Source: Acidobacteriota bacterium
GTDB taxonomy: Bacteria; Acidobacteriota; Vicinamibacteria; Vicinamibacterales; UBA2999
Assembly (NCBI GenBank): GCA_947465645.1
Contig: CANIBQ010000052.1
Location: 1-36,130, forward strand
Length of the DNA: 36,130 nt
Reading direction: 5' to 3'
Positions within the stretch are counted from its first letter, which is position 1. Each line of letters opens with the position of its first letter. Below the pieces are notes generated by a model. That model was not told the origin of the DNA, did not search any database, and saw only the letters and a program-made list of their open reading frames with translations. Of the stretch, positions 1 through 8,511 are shown one piece after another. A program made the translations under genes and the position numbers.

Positions 1-51
1 ACTGTCCCCGAAAAATGACCCCCGACCCCATTTTCTGAGGAGGGCGTAGCG

Positions 52-1182
52 ATGAGGCAGGTTGTTGTTGGATTGTTCGTAGGTGTCGCGATTGCGGGTG
101 CGCTGGCCCACGCGCAGGCCACGACACCCTTCAAGCTCGGTACGTTCGAGCGGCAGGGCCGGCCATTTGTCGGCGTCGTCCTCCGCGACACGGTCGTCAT
201 CGACCTGGCAGCGGCGCACGCTGCCGTGCAGCCCGCATCGACGCTCGCCGCGCCGACAGACATGAAGGACGCGATCAACCGCTACGACACCGGCCTCCGC
301 GCGCGGATCCAGGACATCGTGCGCAGCGTCAGTGCCGCGGGCGCCGCGCGGCCCGCGTATGTCTACGACGTCTCGGCGCTGAAGATCCTTCCGCCGATCG
401 TTCCAACCGTGATGCTGAACGTGGCGGTGAACTACCGCGAGCACGACATCGAGATGGCCGCCGCACGTCTTCTTGGACCCTTGCCGGCCCAGTCCGCGCA
501 GGCCGCGGCGCCGACGGCCGGCGGCGCGCTGCCGAACACGACGAGCGCCCCAGGCTACTGGGAACGGAAGCCGGACGACACGCGTTGGAATCCGTACATG
601 TTCATGAAATCGCCGATGGCGATCATCGCCACCGGTGAAAACATCCGCCTGCCTCCAGGGCGTACGCAGGTCGACTGGGAGTGCGAGATGGGCGTGGTCA
701 TCGGACGCCAGAGAAGCCGCGTGCCGCTCGCCCAGGCCGGGGACGTGATCTTCGGCTACACGATCCAGAACGACGTCTCAGACCGCGGTGGCCGCGGCGA
801 CACGCGGTATGGCTCCGATTGGGTGATCAGCAAGAACCACGACACGTTTGCCCCGCTGGGTCCGTTCATCACGCCGAAGGAATTCGTCCCGGATCCGCGG
901 AGGATCGGGATCGTCGCGGAGTTGAATGGCCAGAAGCTGCAGGAAGCCAATACCTCGCTGATGATTCACGACGTGTTCGAGCAGGTTGTCTACGCGACCA
1001 ACATCATGACGCTTCGTGTCGGAGACATCATCGCGACCGGCACGCCGGCCGGCGTCGGATCAGCCCGCAAGCCGCCGATCTATCTGAAGGGCGGCGACCG
1101 GATTACCTGCACGTATGAAGGCGTCGGCACGCTGAGCAATCCCGTCATCTCGCAGAACGTCGCGGCGCAGCCCGCGCGGTAA
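52..1182 (+). CDS. Exported fumarylacetoacetate hydrolase (FAH) family protein
   Basis: 376 residues, ATG preceded by a GGAGG ribosome site. Residues 1-23 look like a cleavable signal peptide ending in AHA-QA, so the protein is probably exported. The C-terminal two thirds is an FAH / 2-hydroxyhepta-2,4-diene-1,7-dioate isomerase fold: KSP near 187, metal-binding acidic motif DWECEMGVVIG near 208, GYTIQNDVS near 235, KNHDTFAPLGP near 261 and GDIIATGTPAGVG near 324. Family members cleave or isomerise 2-oxo acids with Mg2+; the substrate here is unknown. Residues 24-130 match the usual variable N-terminal domain. Most family members are cytosolic, so the signal peptide is the odd point. It converges with btuF over a short TGCA-rich repeat. 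Confidence 0.85.
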   Translation: MRQVVVGLFVGVAIAGALAHAQATTPFKLGTFERQGRPFVGVVLRDTVVIDLAAAHAAVQPASTLAAPTDMKDAINRYDTGLRARIQDIVRSVSAAGAARPAYVYDVSALKILPPIVPTVMLNVAVNYREHDIEMAAARLLGPLPAQSAQAAAPTAGGALPNTTSAPGYWERKPDDTRWNPYMFMKSPMAIIATGENIRLPPGRTQVDWECEMGVVIGRQRSRVPLAQAGDVIFGYTIQNDVSDRGGRGDTRYGSDWVISKNHDTFAPLGPFITPKEFVPDPRRIGIVAELNGQKLQEANTSLMIHDVFEQVVYATNIMTLRVGDIIATGTPAGVGSARKPPIYLKGGDRITCTYEGVGTLSNPVISQNVAAQPAR

Positions 1183-1193
1183 GATGCTGAACC

Positions 1194-1286
1194 AGTGCAT
1201 TGTGCATCTGCACGGTGCATTGTGCGGGTGCACGTGCACGGTGCACCTGCACTCGCCCTTTGCACGTTGCACGTGCACTGTGCACT
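1194..1286. repeat. GTGCA-type short tandem repeat between convergent genes
   Basis: About 14 near-copies of a 6-7 bp unit built on the palindrome GTGCAC (variants GTGCAT, TTGCAC, CTGCAC) fill the gap between the FAH-family gene and btuF, ending in the btuF stop codon. It resembles in style the 7-bp arrays at 17049 and 32742 but has a different core. No U-tract follows, so it is not a classical terminator. Confidence 0.75.
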
Positions 1287-2208
1287 ATCGAAAGGCCTCC
1301 GCGTGGAGCGCGCGGGCGAGCGTTTCGGCCGCGGCGGCGATGCGCGGTCCCGGAACGACCAGGTAATCTCCGTTGAGGACATGAATCCGGCCGTTGCGCA
1401 CGGCCGGAATGGAAGGCAGCGTCGACCACGCTGCCTTTTCTTTTTTCTCGTCAGCCGTCGCGAACACGCCCGTGGCCCGTAGCTCAACGACCACCTGGGG
1501 CGCGCGCACCAGAAGGATCTCGTGCGACGGCTGCGTCGATTCACGTGAGATGTCGGCGAAGACGTTCACCCCGCCGGCGATGTCGAGGATGTCGTTCAGG
1601 AATCCCTTCCCGCCCGCGACATACATCTGCTGCAGTGTTCCGGGTTGCCGGTCGAACACCAGCAGCGTCCGCGGGCGCGGCCGCCCCTTGACCCTCGCGC
1701 GGATCGCGTTGAGCCGTCCCTCGATTGCCTTCGCCTGACGCTCTCCCTCGGCCGAGTGTCCGGTCACGCGGCTGATGTCGCGCAGCGTCTGGAGAATGTG
1801 CGCGACCCCGCCATTCCGGTGACTGAAGATGGGGATGCCCGCCCGGCCGATCTGCTTCTCGAGATCGACCTGGGACCCATACGTGATCACGAGATCGGGC
1901 CGCAGCGACAGGATGCGCTCGACGTCGGGGTCGAGCAGCGCGCCGACGCGCGGCAGCGCCTTCGCCTCAGGCGGAAAGTCGTCGTAGCTGCTGACCCCCA
2001 CCACTTGCGAGCCGGCGCCGACGGCGAACAGCATCTCGGTCAGCGCAGGGTTGAGCGACACGACCCGCTTCGCAGGGGCAGGATTCGCTTGTGGCGCGAG
2101 CCACGTCACCCCACCGCGCAAGCCCGGCGGGGACCCCGATGTGAGGCTCGCCCCACAGGCAGCAATGACAACGACTGCGAGAACTAGCCTTTTCGTACGA
2201 GCAGCCAC
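1285..2208 (-). CDS. btuF: Cobalamin-type ABC transporter substrate-binding lipoprotein
   Basis: 307 residues from a GTG start at 2208, preceded about 12 nt upstream by GGAGG; the frame is open further upstream but that stretch lies inside btuC and looks non-protein-like. The N-terminus has a hydrophobic stretch ending in the lipobox IAAC, so it should be a lipoprotein. The body is a periplasmic-binding-protein (BtuF/FhuD-like) fold: RVVSLNPALTEMLFAVGAG, then VGVSSYDDFP, then DLVITYG, and a C-terminal lobe ending VPGPRIAAAAETLA. It delivers a corrinoid to the BtuC/BtuD importer. It overlaps the end of btuC by 25 bp. The lipoprotein signal region contains a copy of a dispersed sequence (CCTGTGGGGCGAGCCT on the minus strand) also found in hairpins at 11211 and 28745. 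Confidence 0.85.
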   Translation of the reverse strand: MAARTKRLVLAVVVIAACGASLTSGSPPGLRGGVTWLAPQANPAPAKRVVSLNPALTEMLFAVGAGSQVVGVSSYDDFPPEAKALPRVGALLDPDVERILSLRPDLVITYGSQVDLEKQIGRAGIPIFSHRNGGVAHILQTLRDISRVTGHSAEGERQAKAIEGRLNAIRARVKGRPRPRTLLVFDRQPGTLQQMYVAGGKGFLNDILDIAGGVNVFADISRESTQPSHEILLVRAPQVVVELRATGVFATADEKKEKAAWSTLPSIPAVRNGRIHVLNGDYLVVPGPRIAAAAETLARALHAEAFR

Positions 2209-3251
2209 AGGAAGAACGGGCCTCCAAGCATGGCGGTGACGACGCCCACCGGTACTTCCACCGGCGCGAGCACGGTGCGCGCTACGAGATCGCAGGCCAC
2301 CAGGAACGCGGCGCCGAAGAGTGCGGATGCCGGCAGCACGATCCGGTGATCGACGCCCACCATCAACCTCACCAGGTGCGGGACGACAATCCCGACAAAG
2401 CCGATCGGCCCCGCCAGCGACACCGCCGCGCTCGTCGCCAGCGCCGAGCTGATGAATGCCAGCCGCTGAACGCGGGCTACGTCCACCCCGCGCGTGGCGG
2501 CTTGCTCGGCGCCGACGCTCAGGAGATTCAGCGATGACGGGAGCATCGCGAACACCGCGAACGCCGCGAGCAGCAGCGGCAACGCGCCGAGGACGGGGGT
2601 AAAGCTGCCGATATCCAGATCGCCCATCAGCCACCGCACCGTTCGGAACGTCTCGGTGAAGTCGGACATGTACTGTACGAACAGGATGAGCGCCGAGAAG
2701 AACGAGTTCAGCGTCACGCCGGCCAGCAGCAGCACCGACGTTGACATCGCCCTCCCCGGTTTCGTGGCGAGGCCATAGACGATCCCTGCGGACAGGATCG
2801 CTCCGACAAGGCTCGCGAGCGGCACCGCCGAAAACGGACCGAAGGTGATCGCCGCGCCAAACGTGATCGCGAGGATGGCGCCGAGGGCCGCGCCGGCGGA
2901 GACGCCAAGCGTAAACGGCGTGGCGAGCGGGTTGCGGAGGAGTGCCTGCAGCACGACGCCGGCCGACGCAAGCGCCGCGCCGACCACCGCACCCGCGAGC
3001 ACCCGCGGCATGCGCGCGACGAAGAAGATCTGGGCGTCAACGTTGTCGGTGAAGGGAATTGACCGGTCGAACACCCGGCTGAAGCTGATCGGCGTGCTGC
3101 CGACGAGCGGCGCGAGCAGGCAGGTCACCACTGCGAGCGCGCCGTAGACCGCTATCGTCGACACCAGGCGGGCGCGAATCGGCCGATGCGGAGCGCGCAC
3201 GGCGGCGCGAGCGAGATCTGGAGCCGCTTCGGTCGAATCGAACGCCGTCAT
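2184..3251 (-). CDS. btuC: Cobalamin-type ABC transporter permease (FecCD family)
   Basis: 355 residues, mostly hydrophobic helices (about 9-10 membrane segments). FecCD-family signatures are clear: ARMPRVLAGAVVGAALA at about 79-95, RNPLATPFTLGVSAGAALGA at about 106-125, a G-rich transport segment SLAGPIGFVGIVVPHLVRL, and the C-terminal PVGVVTAMLGGPFFLWLL. It forms the inner-membrane channel with BtuD. Its ATG overlaps the btuD stop codon by 4 bp (ATGA), indicating translational coupling. FecCD permeases also serve siderophores; the B12 riboswitch upstream of the operon supports corrinoid transport. Confidence 0.9.
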   Translation of the reverse strand: MTAFDSTEAAPDLARAAVRAPHRPIRARLVSTIAVYGALAVVTCLLAPLVGSTPISFSRVFDRSIPFTDNVDAQIFFVARMPRVLAGAVVGAALASAGVVLQALLRNPLATPFTLGVSAGAALGAILAITFGAAITFGPFSAVPLASLVGAILSAGIVYGLATKPGRAMSTSVLLLAGVTLNSFFSALILFVQYMSDFTETFRTVRWLMGDLDIGSFTPVLGALPLLLAAFAVFAMLPSSLNLLSVGAEQAATRGVDVARVQRLAFISSALATSAAVSLAGPIGFVGIVVPHLVRLMVGVDHRIVLPASALFGAAFLVACDLVARTVLAPVEVPVGVVTAMLGGPFFLWLLVRKG

Positions 3252-4045
3252 GGCACTCGTCTCACGGGAACGATCGTCAGGTGCCCCGCATCCTCGTGAA
3301 AGCGCACGTCGGCCTCCACGTCATAGAGCTGCTGAATCATCGCGCCGGTCAGCACCTCGCGCGTCGGCCCCTGCGCCAGCACTCGTCCCGCGCGCAGCAT
3401 CACCAGCGTGTCGCACAGGGACGCCGCCAGGTTCAAGTCATGCGTCGCCAGCACCATCGTCACCCCGCGCTCTCGATTGAGCCGCGTCAGCAGCGATGCC
3501 ACTTCGAGCTGGTATCCGAGATCGAGCGAGGCCGTCGGCTCGTCGAGCAACAGCACGTCCGGTGCCTGCGCCAGCGCACCCGCGATCACGACGCGCTGCT
3601 TTTCGCCTCCGCTGAGCGTCATGTAGGACCGCTGCGCCAATTGTTCGGTGCCGGTGGCGGCCATCGCGTCGAGCGCGATCGCGAGATCGTCGGGTCCCTC
3701 GAGGCGGAAGGGACCGAGATGCGGATGCCGGCCCATCAGCACCATCTCCAGCGCGGTGTAGTCGAATGCAGGATGCGTTTCCTGCGGCACGACGGCGATA
3801 TGCCTGGCCATCTCGCGCCGCGGGATACTCGCGAGATCGCGGCCGCTCAAGTCGAGCACGCCCGACTGCGGGCGCAGTACGCCCGACATCAGCTTGAGCA
3901 GCGTCGTCTTGCCGCAGCCGTTCGGGCCGAGCAGCCCGGTGAGCGATCTGTGGGGGATGGTGACGTTGACGTCGCGGAGCGTGAAGGACGCCTCTCGGCC
4001 GTCGCCGTCGTACCCGAAAGAAACCGCGCGTGAGTGAAGGGACAT
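3248..4045 (-). CDS. btuD: Cobalamin-type ABC transporter ATP-binding protein
   Basis: 265 residues. The start at 4045 is chosen because GGGAGGTGACG sits directly upstream; the longer open frame to 4171 would run into the riboswitch. Walker A GPNGCGKTT at 40-48, ABC signature LSGGEKQR at about 144-151, Walker B VLLLDEP at about 164-170 and switch His in ATHD at about 202 are all present. FepC/BtuD-type features include QETHPAFDYTALEMVLMGRHPHLG. It is the first gene of the riboswitch-led operon btuD-btuC-btuF. Confidence 0.9.
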   Translation of the reverse strand: MSLHSRAVSFGYDGDGREASFTLRDVNVTIPHRSLTGLLGPNGCGKTTLLKLMSGVLRPQSGVLDLSGRDLASIPRREMARHIAVVPQETHPAFDYTALEMVLMGRHPHLGPFRLEGPDDLAIALDAMAATGTEQLAQRSYMTLSGGEKQRVVIAGALAQAPDVLLLDEPTASLDLGYQLEVASLLTRLNRERGVTMVLATHDLNLAASLCDTLVMLRAGRVLAQGPTREVLTGAMIQQLYDVEADVRFHEDAGHLTIVPVRRVP

Positions 4046-4084
4046 CGTCACCTCCCGGCGTCCTGCGCGCCGGTAAAAGGGACA

Positions 4085-4212
4085 GGCACCGGTGGCAGGT
4101 CTTCTGACTCGCGGGGTTCGTCTGAGACGAATCCGCTTACAGTGGCGGGACCGTGTGGGTTTTTCACCCACTTTCCCTGCGTCACCCGGCAGTGTCGATT
4201 TGTTGTTCGGGA
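4085..4212 (-). ncRNA. Cobalamin (AdoCbl) riboswitch
   Basis: Read on the minus strand, this leader contains the conserved cobalamin-riboswitch elements in order: GGGAAAGTGGGTGAAAAACC, then GGTCCCGCCACTG, a variable stem (GATTCGTCTCAGACGAA), and the B12 box AGTCAGAAGACCTGCC at about 4092-4107. It is followed by CCGGTGCCTGTCCC and then the btuD ribosome site. It is expected to repress btuDCF when adenosylcobalamin is plentiful, probably by sequestering the ribosome site since no U-tract is seen. The ends are approximate. Confidence 0.92.
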
Positions 4213-4229
4213 GTATAGCACGCTAGAAT
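4200..4229 (+). promoter_or_regulatory. Candidate mqnE promoter
   Basis: TTGTTG (4200-4205), an 18-bp spacer and TAGAAT (4224-4229) lie upstream of the mqnE GTG at 4244. Transcription would start only a few bases before the ribosome site. It overlaps the divergent btu promoter candidate. Confidence 0.45.
4212..4217 (-). promoter_or_regulatory. Candidate -10 box for the riboswitch/btu operon
   Basis: The minus strand reads TATACT here, 5-10 nt before the first riboswitch bases. No good -35 box is seen. It lies inside the spacer of the mqnE candidate promoter. Confidence 0.4.
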
Positions 4230-4243
4230 TTTCGAAGGTTTCA

Positions 4244-5356
4244 GTGCATTCACGTCTGCAGGCGGCGGGGCTCGGTGCAATCGACGACAAGCTGCGCGCC
4301 GGCGAGCGGCTCACGCTCGACGACGGCGTACGGCTGTTCGAGTCTCCCGATCTGCTGGCTGTCGGATGGCTGGCCAACCGTGAGCGCGAGAAGCGCCACG
4401 GCGCACGCACATACTTCAACTACAACCTGCGCCTCGAGCCGACCAACGTCTGCGTCGCGAGCTGCCTGTTCTGCTCGTTCGCGCGGCTCAAGCCCAGCGA
4501 TTCAGCGGCGTACACGATGTCGCTCGAGCAGGCGTGGGACAAGCTGCGGCAGCGCGCCGATCAGCCGCTCACCGAGCTGCACATCGTCAACGGTCTCAAC
4601 CCGGATCTTCCGTTCAGCTATTACACCGACCTCCTGCGCGGCTTCAAGGCGATCAGGCCTGGCATCCATCTCAAGTGCTTCACGGCGGTGGAGATTGCAT
4701 TCTTCGCCGACCTGTACGGGATGACCGACGCGCAGGTGCTGCGCGAGTTGATGGATGCCGGACTCGACTCCATGCCTGGCGGCGGCGCCGAGATCTTTGC
4801 CGAGCGGGTGCGCCGCAAGATCTGCCACGACAAGTGCGGCGCCGATCGCTACCTCGACATCCATCGCATCGCCCATCGTCTCGGAATGCGGACGAACGTG
4901 ACGATGCTGTACGGGCATATCGAGACGTTCGAAGAGCGCGTCGACCACATGCTGCGCGCCCGCGCGTTGCAGGACGAGACGGGTGGATTCCAGGCGTTCA
5001 TCCCGCTCGCGTTTCACCCGGACAACAACCAGATGCGCAAGCTCCCGGCGCCGAGCGCCACCGATACGCTCAAGGTGCACGCGGTGTCGCGGCTGGTCGT
5101 GGACAGCATTCCGCACATCAAGGCGTTCTGGATTGCCACCGGCGTCGATGTGGCGCAGACGTCGCTGTGGTTTGGCGTGGACGACCTGGACGGGACGGTG
5201 CAGGAAGAGAAGATTTACCACATGGCCGGTTCGGCCACTCCCGAAGGGATGACGACGGCCGAGCTCACCCGGCTGGTACGGGCGGCTGGCCGTGAGCCGC
5301 TCGAGCGCGACACGCTCTACAACATCGTCAATATTCCTGAACTAGCCGCCTCCTGA
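4244..5356 (+). CDS. mqnE: Aminofutalosine synthase (radical SAM)
   Basis: 370 residues from a GTG at 4244 preceded by GAAGG; the frame is open back to 4034 but that would cross the riboswitch. MqnE joins the chorismate-derived enolpyruvyl benzoate to adenosine in the futalosine pathway to menaquinone. The radical-SAM cluster motif is C70-x3-C74-x2-C77 in NVCVASCLFCSF. Further family signatures: LTELHIVNGLNPDLPF, KCFTAVEIAFFA, LDSMPGGGAEIFAERVR, MLYGHIETFEERVDH, DETGGFQAFIPLAFHPDN and DLDGTVQEEKIYHMAG. These fit MqnE better than MqnC. No other menaquinone genes are in the window, so the pathway is scattered. Confidence 0.92.
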   Translation: MHSRLQAAGLGAIDDKLRAGERLTLDDGVRLFESPDLLAVGWLANREREKRHGARTYFNYNLRLEPTNVCVASCLFCSFARLKPSDSAAYTMSLEQAWDKLRQRADQPLTELHIVNGLNPDLPFSYYTDLLRGFKAIRPGIHLKCFTAVEIAFFADLYGMTDAQVLRELMDAGLDSMPGGGAEIFAERVRRKICHDKCGADRYLDIHRIAHRLGMRTNVTMLYGHIETFEERVDHMLRARALQDETGGFQAFIPLAFHPDNNQMRKLPAPSATDTLKVHAVSRLVVDSIPHIKAFWIATGVDVAQTSLWFGVDDLDGTVQEEKIYHMAGSATPEGMTTAELTRLVRAAGREPLERDTLYNIVNIPELAAS

Positions 5357-5395
5357 GCGGATACCGCTGACCTATCGCCGGACGGCTGAGGACGC

Positions 5396-5458
5396 TATAA
5401 TTCAGTTGGTCCCAGACTCCTGGGGGCGATAGCCAAGCTTGGGAGTTTGGGATTTTTC
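5396..5458 (+). promoter_or_regulatory. nadA leader: -10-like box plus terminator-like hairpin with U-tract
   Basis: TATAAT occurs at 5396-5401 (no convincing -35). CCCAGACTCC (5411-5420) pairs with GGAGTTTGGG (5442-5451), one G-U pair, and is followed by ATTTTTC: a terminator-like fold. The same bases can instead form two small hairpins, CCCAG/CTGGG (5411-5415 with 5420-5424) and the palindrome CCAAGCTTGG (5433-5442). This would allow attenuation of nadA, or the element may simply terminate mqnE. Confidence 0.5.
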
Positions 5459-5494
5459 ACGTCCTTACATTGCGAAAAGTTTCACAACATTAGG

Positions 5495-6655
5495 ATGAGC
5501 TCAATAATTCCGCTGCTGACCGAGTTCGAGAAGGAACACATTTCCGAGCGTCAGGCCTTGCCCGAAAAGTACCTGGGCCTTTCAGACGCCGAGATGGAAG
5601 TGCGCATTGCCGAGGCTCGCGCCAGGCTCGGCAACCGGCTCGTCATTCTTGGTCATCATTACCAGCGCGACGAGGTCATCAAGTACGCCGATTACACCGG
5701 CGACTCGTTCAAGCTCGCCCGCCAGATTGCGTCTCGGCCCGACGCCGACTACATCGTCTTCTGCGGCGTGCACTTCATGGCCGAGAGCGCGGACGTGCTC
5801 TGCGCGCCGCACCAGCAGGTCATCCTGCCCGACCTCGCCGCCGGCTGCTCGATGGCCGACATGGTGGACCCCGACCAACTGACGACCTGCTGGGAAGAGC
5901 TCGCGCAGATGGGCATGACCCGTGGACAGGGGCCCGGGCGGGCCGGCGTCGTGCCGGTGACGTACATCAACTCCGCGGCGGCGATTAAGTCGTTTGTCGG
6001 CGAGCGCGGCGGAACGGTGTGCACGTCGTCGAATGCGGCGGCCACGCTGACGTGGGCCTTCGAGCGCGGCGACAAGATTCTGTTCATGCCGGATCAGCAT
6101 CTGGGTCGCAACACCGCCTACAAGATGGGCATTCCGCTCGACCAGATGGTCGTGTGGGATCCGCACGAGATCTTCGGCGGCCTCGATCCCGATCAGGTGA
6201 AGAACGCCCGGATGATCCTGTGGAAGGGGCACTGCTCGGTCCACGAACGGTTCACGGCCGGGCAGATCGAGGCGACGCGGAAACAGCATCCCGGCATTCG
6301 CGTGATCGTGCATCCCGAAGTGCCGTGGGACGTCGTCCAGGCGTCCGATGACAGCGGCAGCACGGAGTACATCATCAAGACGGTGAAGAACAGCCCGGAG
6401 GGATCGATCTGGGCGGTCGGCACCGAGGTGCACCTCGTGAACCGCCTGGCTCACGAAGTCGCACCGGGCCGCACCGTGATCTCGCTCGATCAATTCGGCT
6501 GCCTCTGCTCGACGATGTTCCGCGTCTCGCCGAACCATCTGCTGTGGATCCTCGAGGAGCTCATCGACGGCCGCGTGCACAACCGGATCACCGTGCCCGA
6601 CGACCAGAAGCACTGGAACCGCGTTGCCCTCGATCGCATGCTGTCCATCCAATAA
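5495..6655 (+). CDS. nadA: Quinolinate synthase A
   Basis: 386 residues from the ATG at 5495 (a weaker TTG at 5447 would add 16 residues but overlaps the leader hairpin). NadA condenses iminoaspartate with dihydroxyacetone phosphate to quinolinate in de novo NAD synthesis using a [4Fe-4S] cluster. Visible motifs: ILGHHYQRDEV near 51, YADYTGDS, FCGVHFMAESA, TYINSAAAIK, MPDQHLGRN, IVHPE, and EVHLVNRL. The three cluster cysteines are expected in AAGCSM (about 118), KGHCSVHE (about 247) and FGCLCSTM (about 335). The ribosome site is weak. nadB and nadC are not nearby. Confidence 0.93.
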   Translation: MSSIIPLLTEFEKEHISERQALPEKYLGLSDAEMEVRIAEARARLGNRLVILGHHYQRDEVIKYADYTGDSFKLARQIASRPDADYIVFCGVHFMAESADVLCAPHQQVILPDLAAGCSMADMVDPDQLTTCWEELAQMGMTRGQGPGRAGVVPVTYINSAAAIKSFVGERGGTVCTSSNAAATLTWAFERGDKILFMPDQHLGRNTAYKMGIPLDQMVVWDPHEIFGGLDPDQVKNARMILWKGHCSVHERFTAGQIEATRKQHPGIRVIVHPEVPWDVVQASDDSGSTEYIIKTVKNSPEGSIWAVGTEVHLVNRLAHEVAPGRTVISLDQFGCLCSTMFRVSPNHLLWILEELIDGRVHNRITVPDDQKHWNRVALDRMLSIQ

Positions 6656-6714
6656 CCCGCCGGGGCGATTTCAAGTAATATCGCGTGGATCGCTCTACGA
6701 CGAGGTGAACTCAC

Positions 6715-7326
<612 letters not shown>

Positions 7327-7333
7327 GCGCTCC

Positions 7334-8218
7334 TTGGATCCCAACGCGACCGCCTCGTCGAGGCGGATCAAGGAACTGGAAGTCATGGTCGCCGACGTCA
7401 TCGTCGAGACGGCCGACACGTCCACGCTTGTGCTGTTCACCGGAAATGACCGGCTGGATTACATGGCCGGTCACTTCCTCACCATCGATCCCCACCAGTT
7501 CGGGGCGCTCGAGCGCTTCACGTCGTTTCTCGAAGACCTGAAGGGCAGGCGCGAGCCGCCGCGCGCGTACTCGATGTGCTCGTCGCCCCACGAGCGCCAC
7601 CTCGCGGTCACCGTGAAAGAAGAGCAGTACGTATCGGGCTCGACCACGTATCCGCCGCTGCTCTCGCCGCTTCTCGTCAAGGGCACCGTCCGCGGGATGG
7701 GCTTCGTCGTCACCGGCTTCACCGGCCCGTACACGCTGGCGCCGGACATCAGTTCCCACACCGACCACGTCGTCCACATCTGCGCGGGGTCGGGGAGCGT
7801 GCCGAACTTCTCGATGCTGAAGTTCGCGCTCGAGCATCACCCGACGCTGCGGCATACGTTCGTCTATTCGAACAAGACGTGGAGCGACATCATCTTCCGC
7901 GACGCGTTGACGAAGCTCGAGGCGCGTCATCCTGATCGATTGAAGGTGATTCACACGCTGACACGCGAGCCGGACGTGTCGATACACGGACCATCCGTGC
8001 GAAACGGCCGCCTGGGCGCCGACCTGCTGCGAGAAGTCATCCCCGACCCCGCCGCACCGCTCGTCTACGTGTGCGGCCCCGGCATCTCCAAATGGGACCG
8101 CGAGGTGGCGAAAGAGAAAGGCACGGCCCCGCAGCCGCGGTTTCTCGAATCCGTGCTCTCGAGTCTCAAGGAGATCGGCGTGCCCGACTCCAGGATCAAG
8201 CGCGAATTCTACGGGTAG
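7334..8218 (+). CDS. FNR-like flavin/NAD(P)H oxidoreductase
   Basis: 294 residues from TTG at 7334; ATG at 7385 is an alternative, but it would cut into the first beta strand (KELEVMVADV). The fold is ferredoxin-NADP reductase-like: flavin-binding RAYSMCSSP at 77-85, NAD(P)-binding HICAGSGSVPNFSML near 150, and VYVCGPGISKWDRE near 246, ending IKREFYG. There is no [2Fe-2S] domain, so it must pass electrons to or from a separate partner. The partner and substrate are not identifiable here. It follows sod by 7 bp, which suggests a role in redox balance, though this is inference. Confidence 0.8.
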   Translation: MDPNATASSRRIKELEVMVADVIVETADTSTLVLFTGNDRLDYMAGHFLTIDPHQFGALERFTSFLEDLKGRREPPRAYSMCSSPHERHLAVTVKEEQYVSGSTTYPPLLSPLLVKGTVRGMGFVVTGFTGPYTLAPDISSHTDHVVHICAGSGSVPNFSMLKFALEHHPTLRHTFVYSNKTWSDIIFRDALTKLEARHPDRLKVIHTLTREPDVSIHGPSVRNGRLGADLLREVIPDPAAPLVYVCGPGISKWDREVAKEKGTAPQPRFLESVLSSLKEIGVPDSRIKREFYG

Positions 8219-8234
8219 CCGGGTCAGGATCCCC

Positions 8235-8489
8235 TCCACGACCTTCCGGTATCCGCCGGCCTTCACCGCCATGCACGGCGCGCGGACGCTGCGGCTGGCG
8301 CTTCCACAGGAAACGATCGCGCTCTGTCCCGATTGCGAGGAGGGTGCGATGCCGCCCTTCGGCGAGCTGTACTCGCACCGGGTGTTCGCCGATGAAAGCC
8401 TGGTGGGTGAGCTCGAGGTGGTGTTCAGCGCCGGCACGCACACCGTCGGACGCTTCGGACGGCCACGTCACGATAGAGGCGAGAGCTAG
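8235..8489 (+). pseudogene. YbaK/ProX-type aminoacyl-tRNA deacylase remnant with internal deletion
   Basis: The frame reads FRYPPAFTA, resembling the N-terminal HPPAYTA motif of YbaK-family deacylases. It then jumps directly to the C-terminal half: CPDCEEGAMPPFGELY, VFADESL, and VVFSAGTHT, matching the family's PDCEVGAMPPFGNLY...DESL...EIVFNAGTH block. About 60 central residues, including the usual catalytic-lysine region, are missing, and the tail after GTHT is out of register. It has no clear start or ribosome site. This is a decayed fragment rather than a working gene. It sits at the edge of the accessory island. Confidence 0.6.
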
Positions 8490-8511
8490 ATTCATTTCTC
8501 GCAGCATACCG

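Noticed and set aside
2209..2634. N-terminal 142-residue extension of the btuF frame
   Set aside because: It lies inside btuC, is Arg/Gly-rich and lacks a signal; the GTG at 2208 gives a proper lipoprotein.
4034..4243. N-terminal extension of mqnE
   Set aside because: It would translate antisense to the cobalamin riboswitch; GTG 4244 has a ribosome site and fits family length.
5396..5494. NAD+-I (nadA motif) riboswitch upstream of nadA
   Set aside because: This class is known from Acidobacteria at nadA, but its CAACAACCCCG-type core is absent here.
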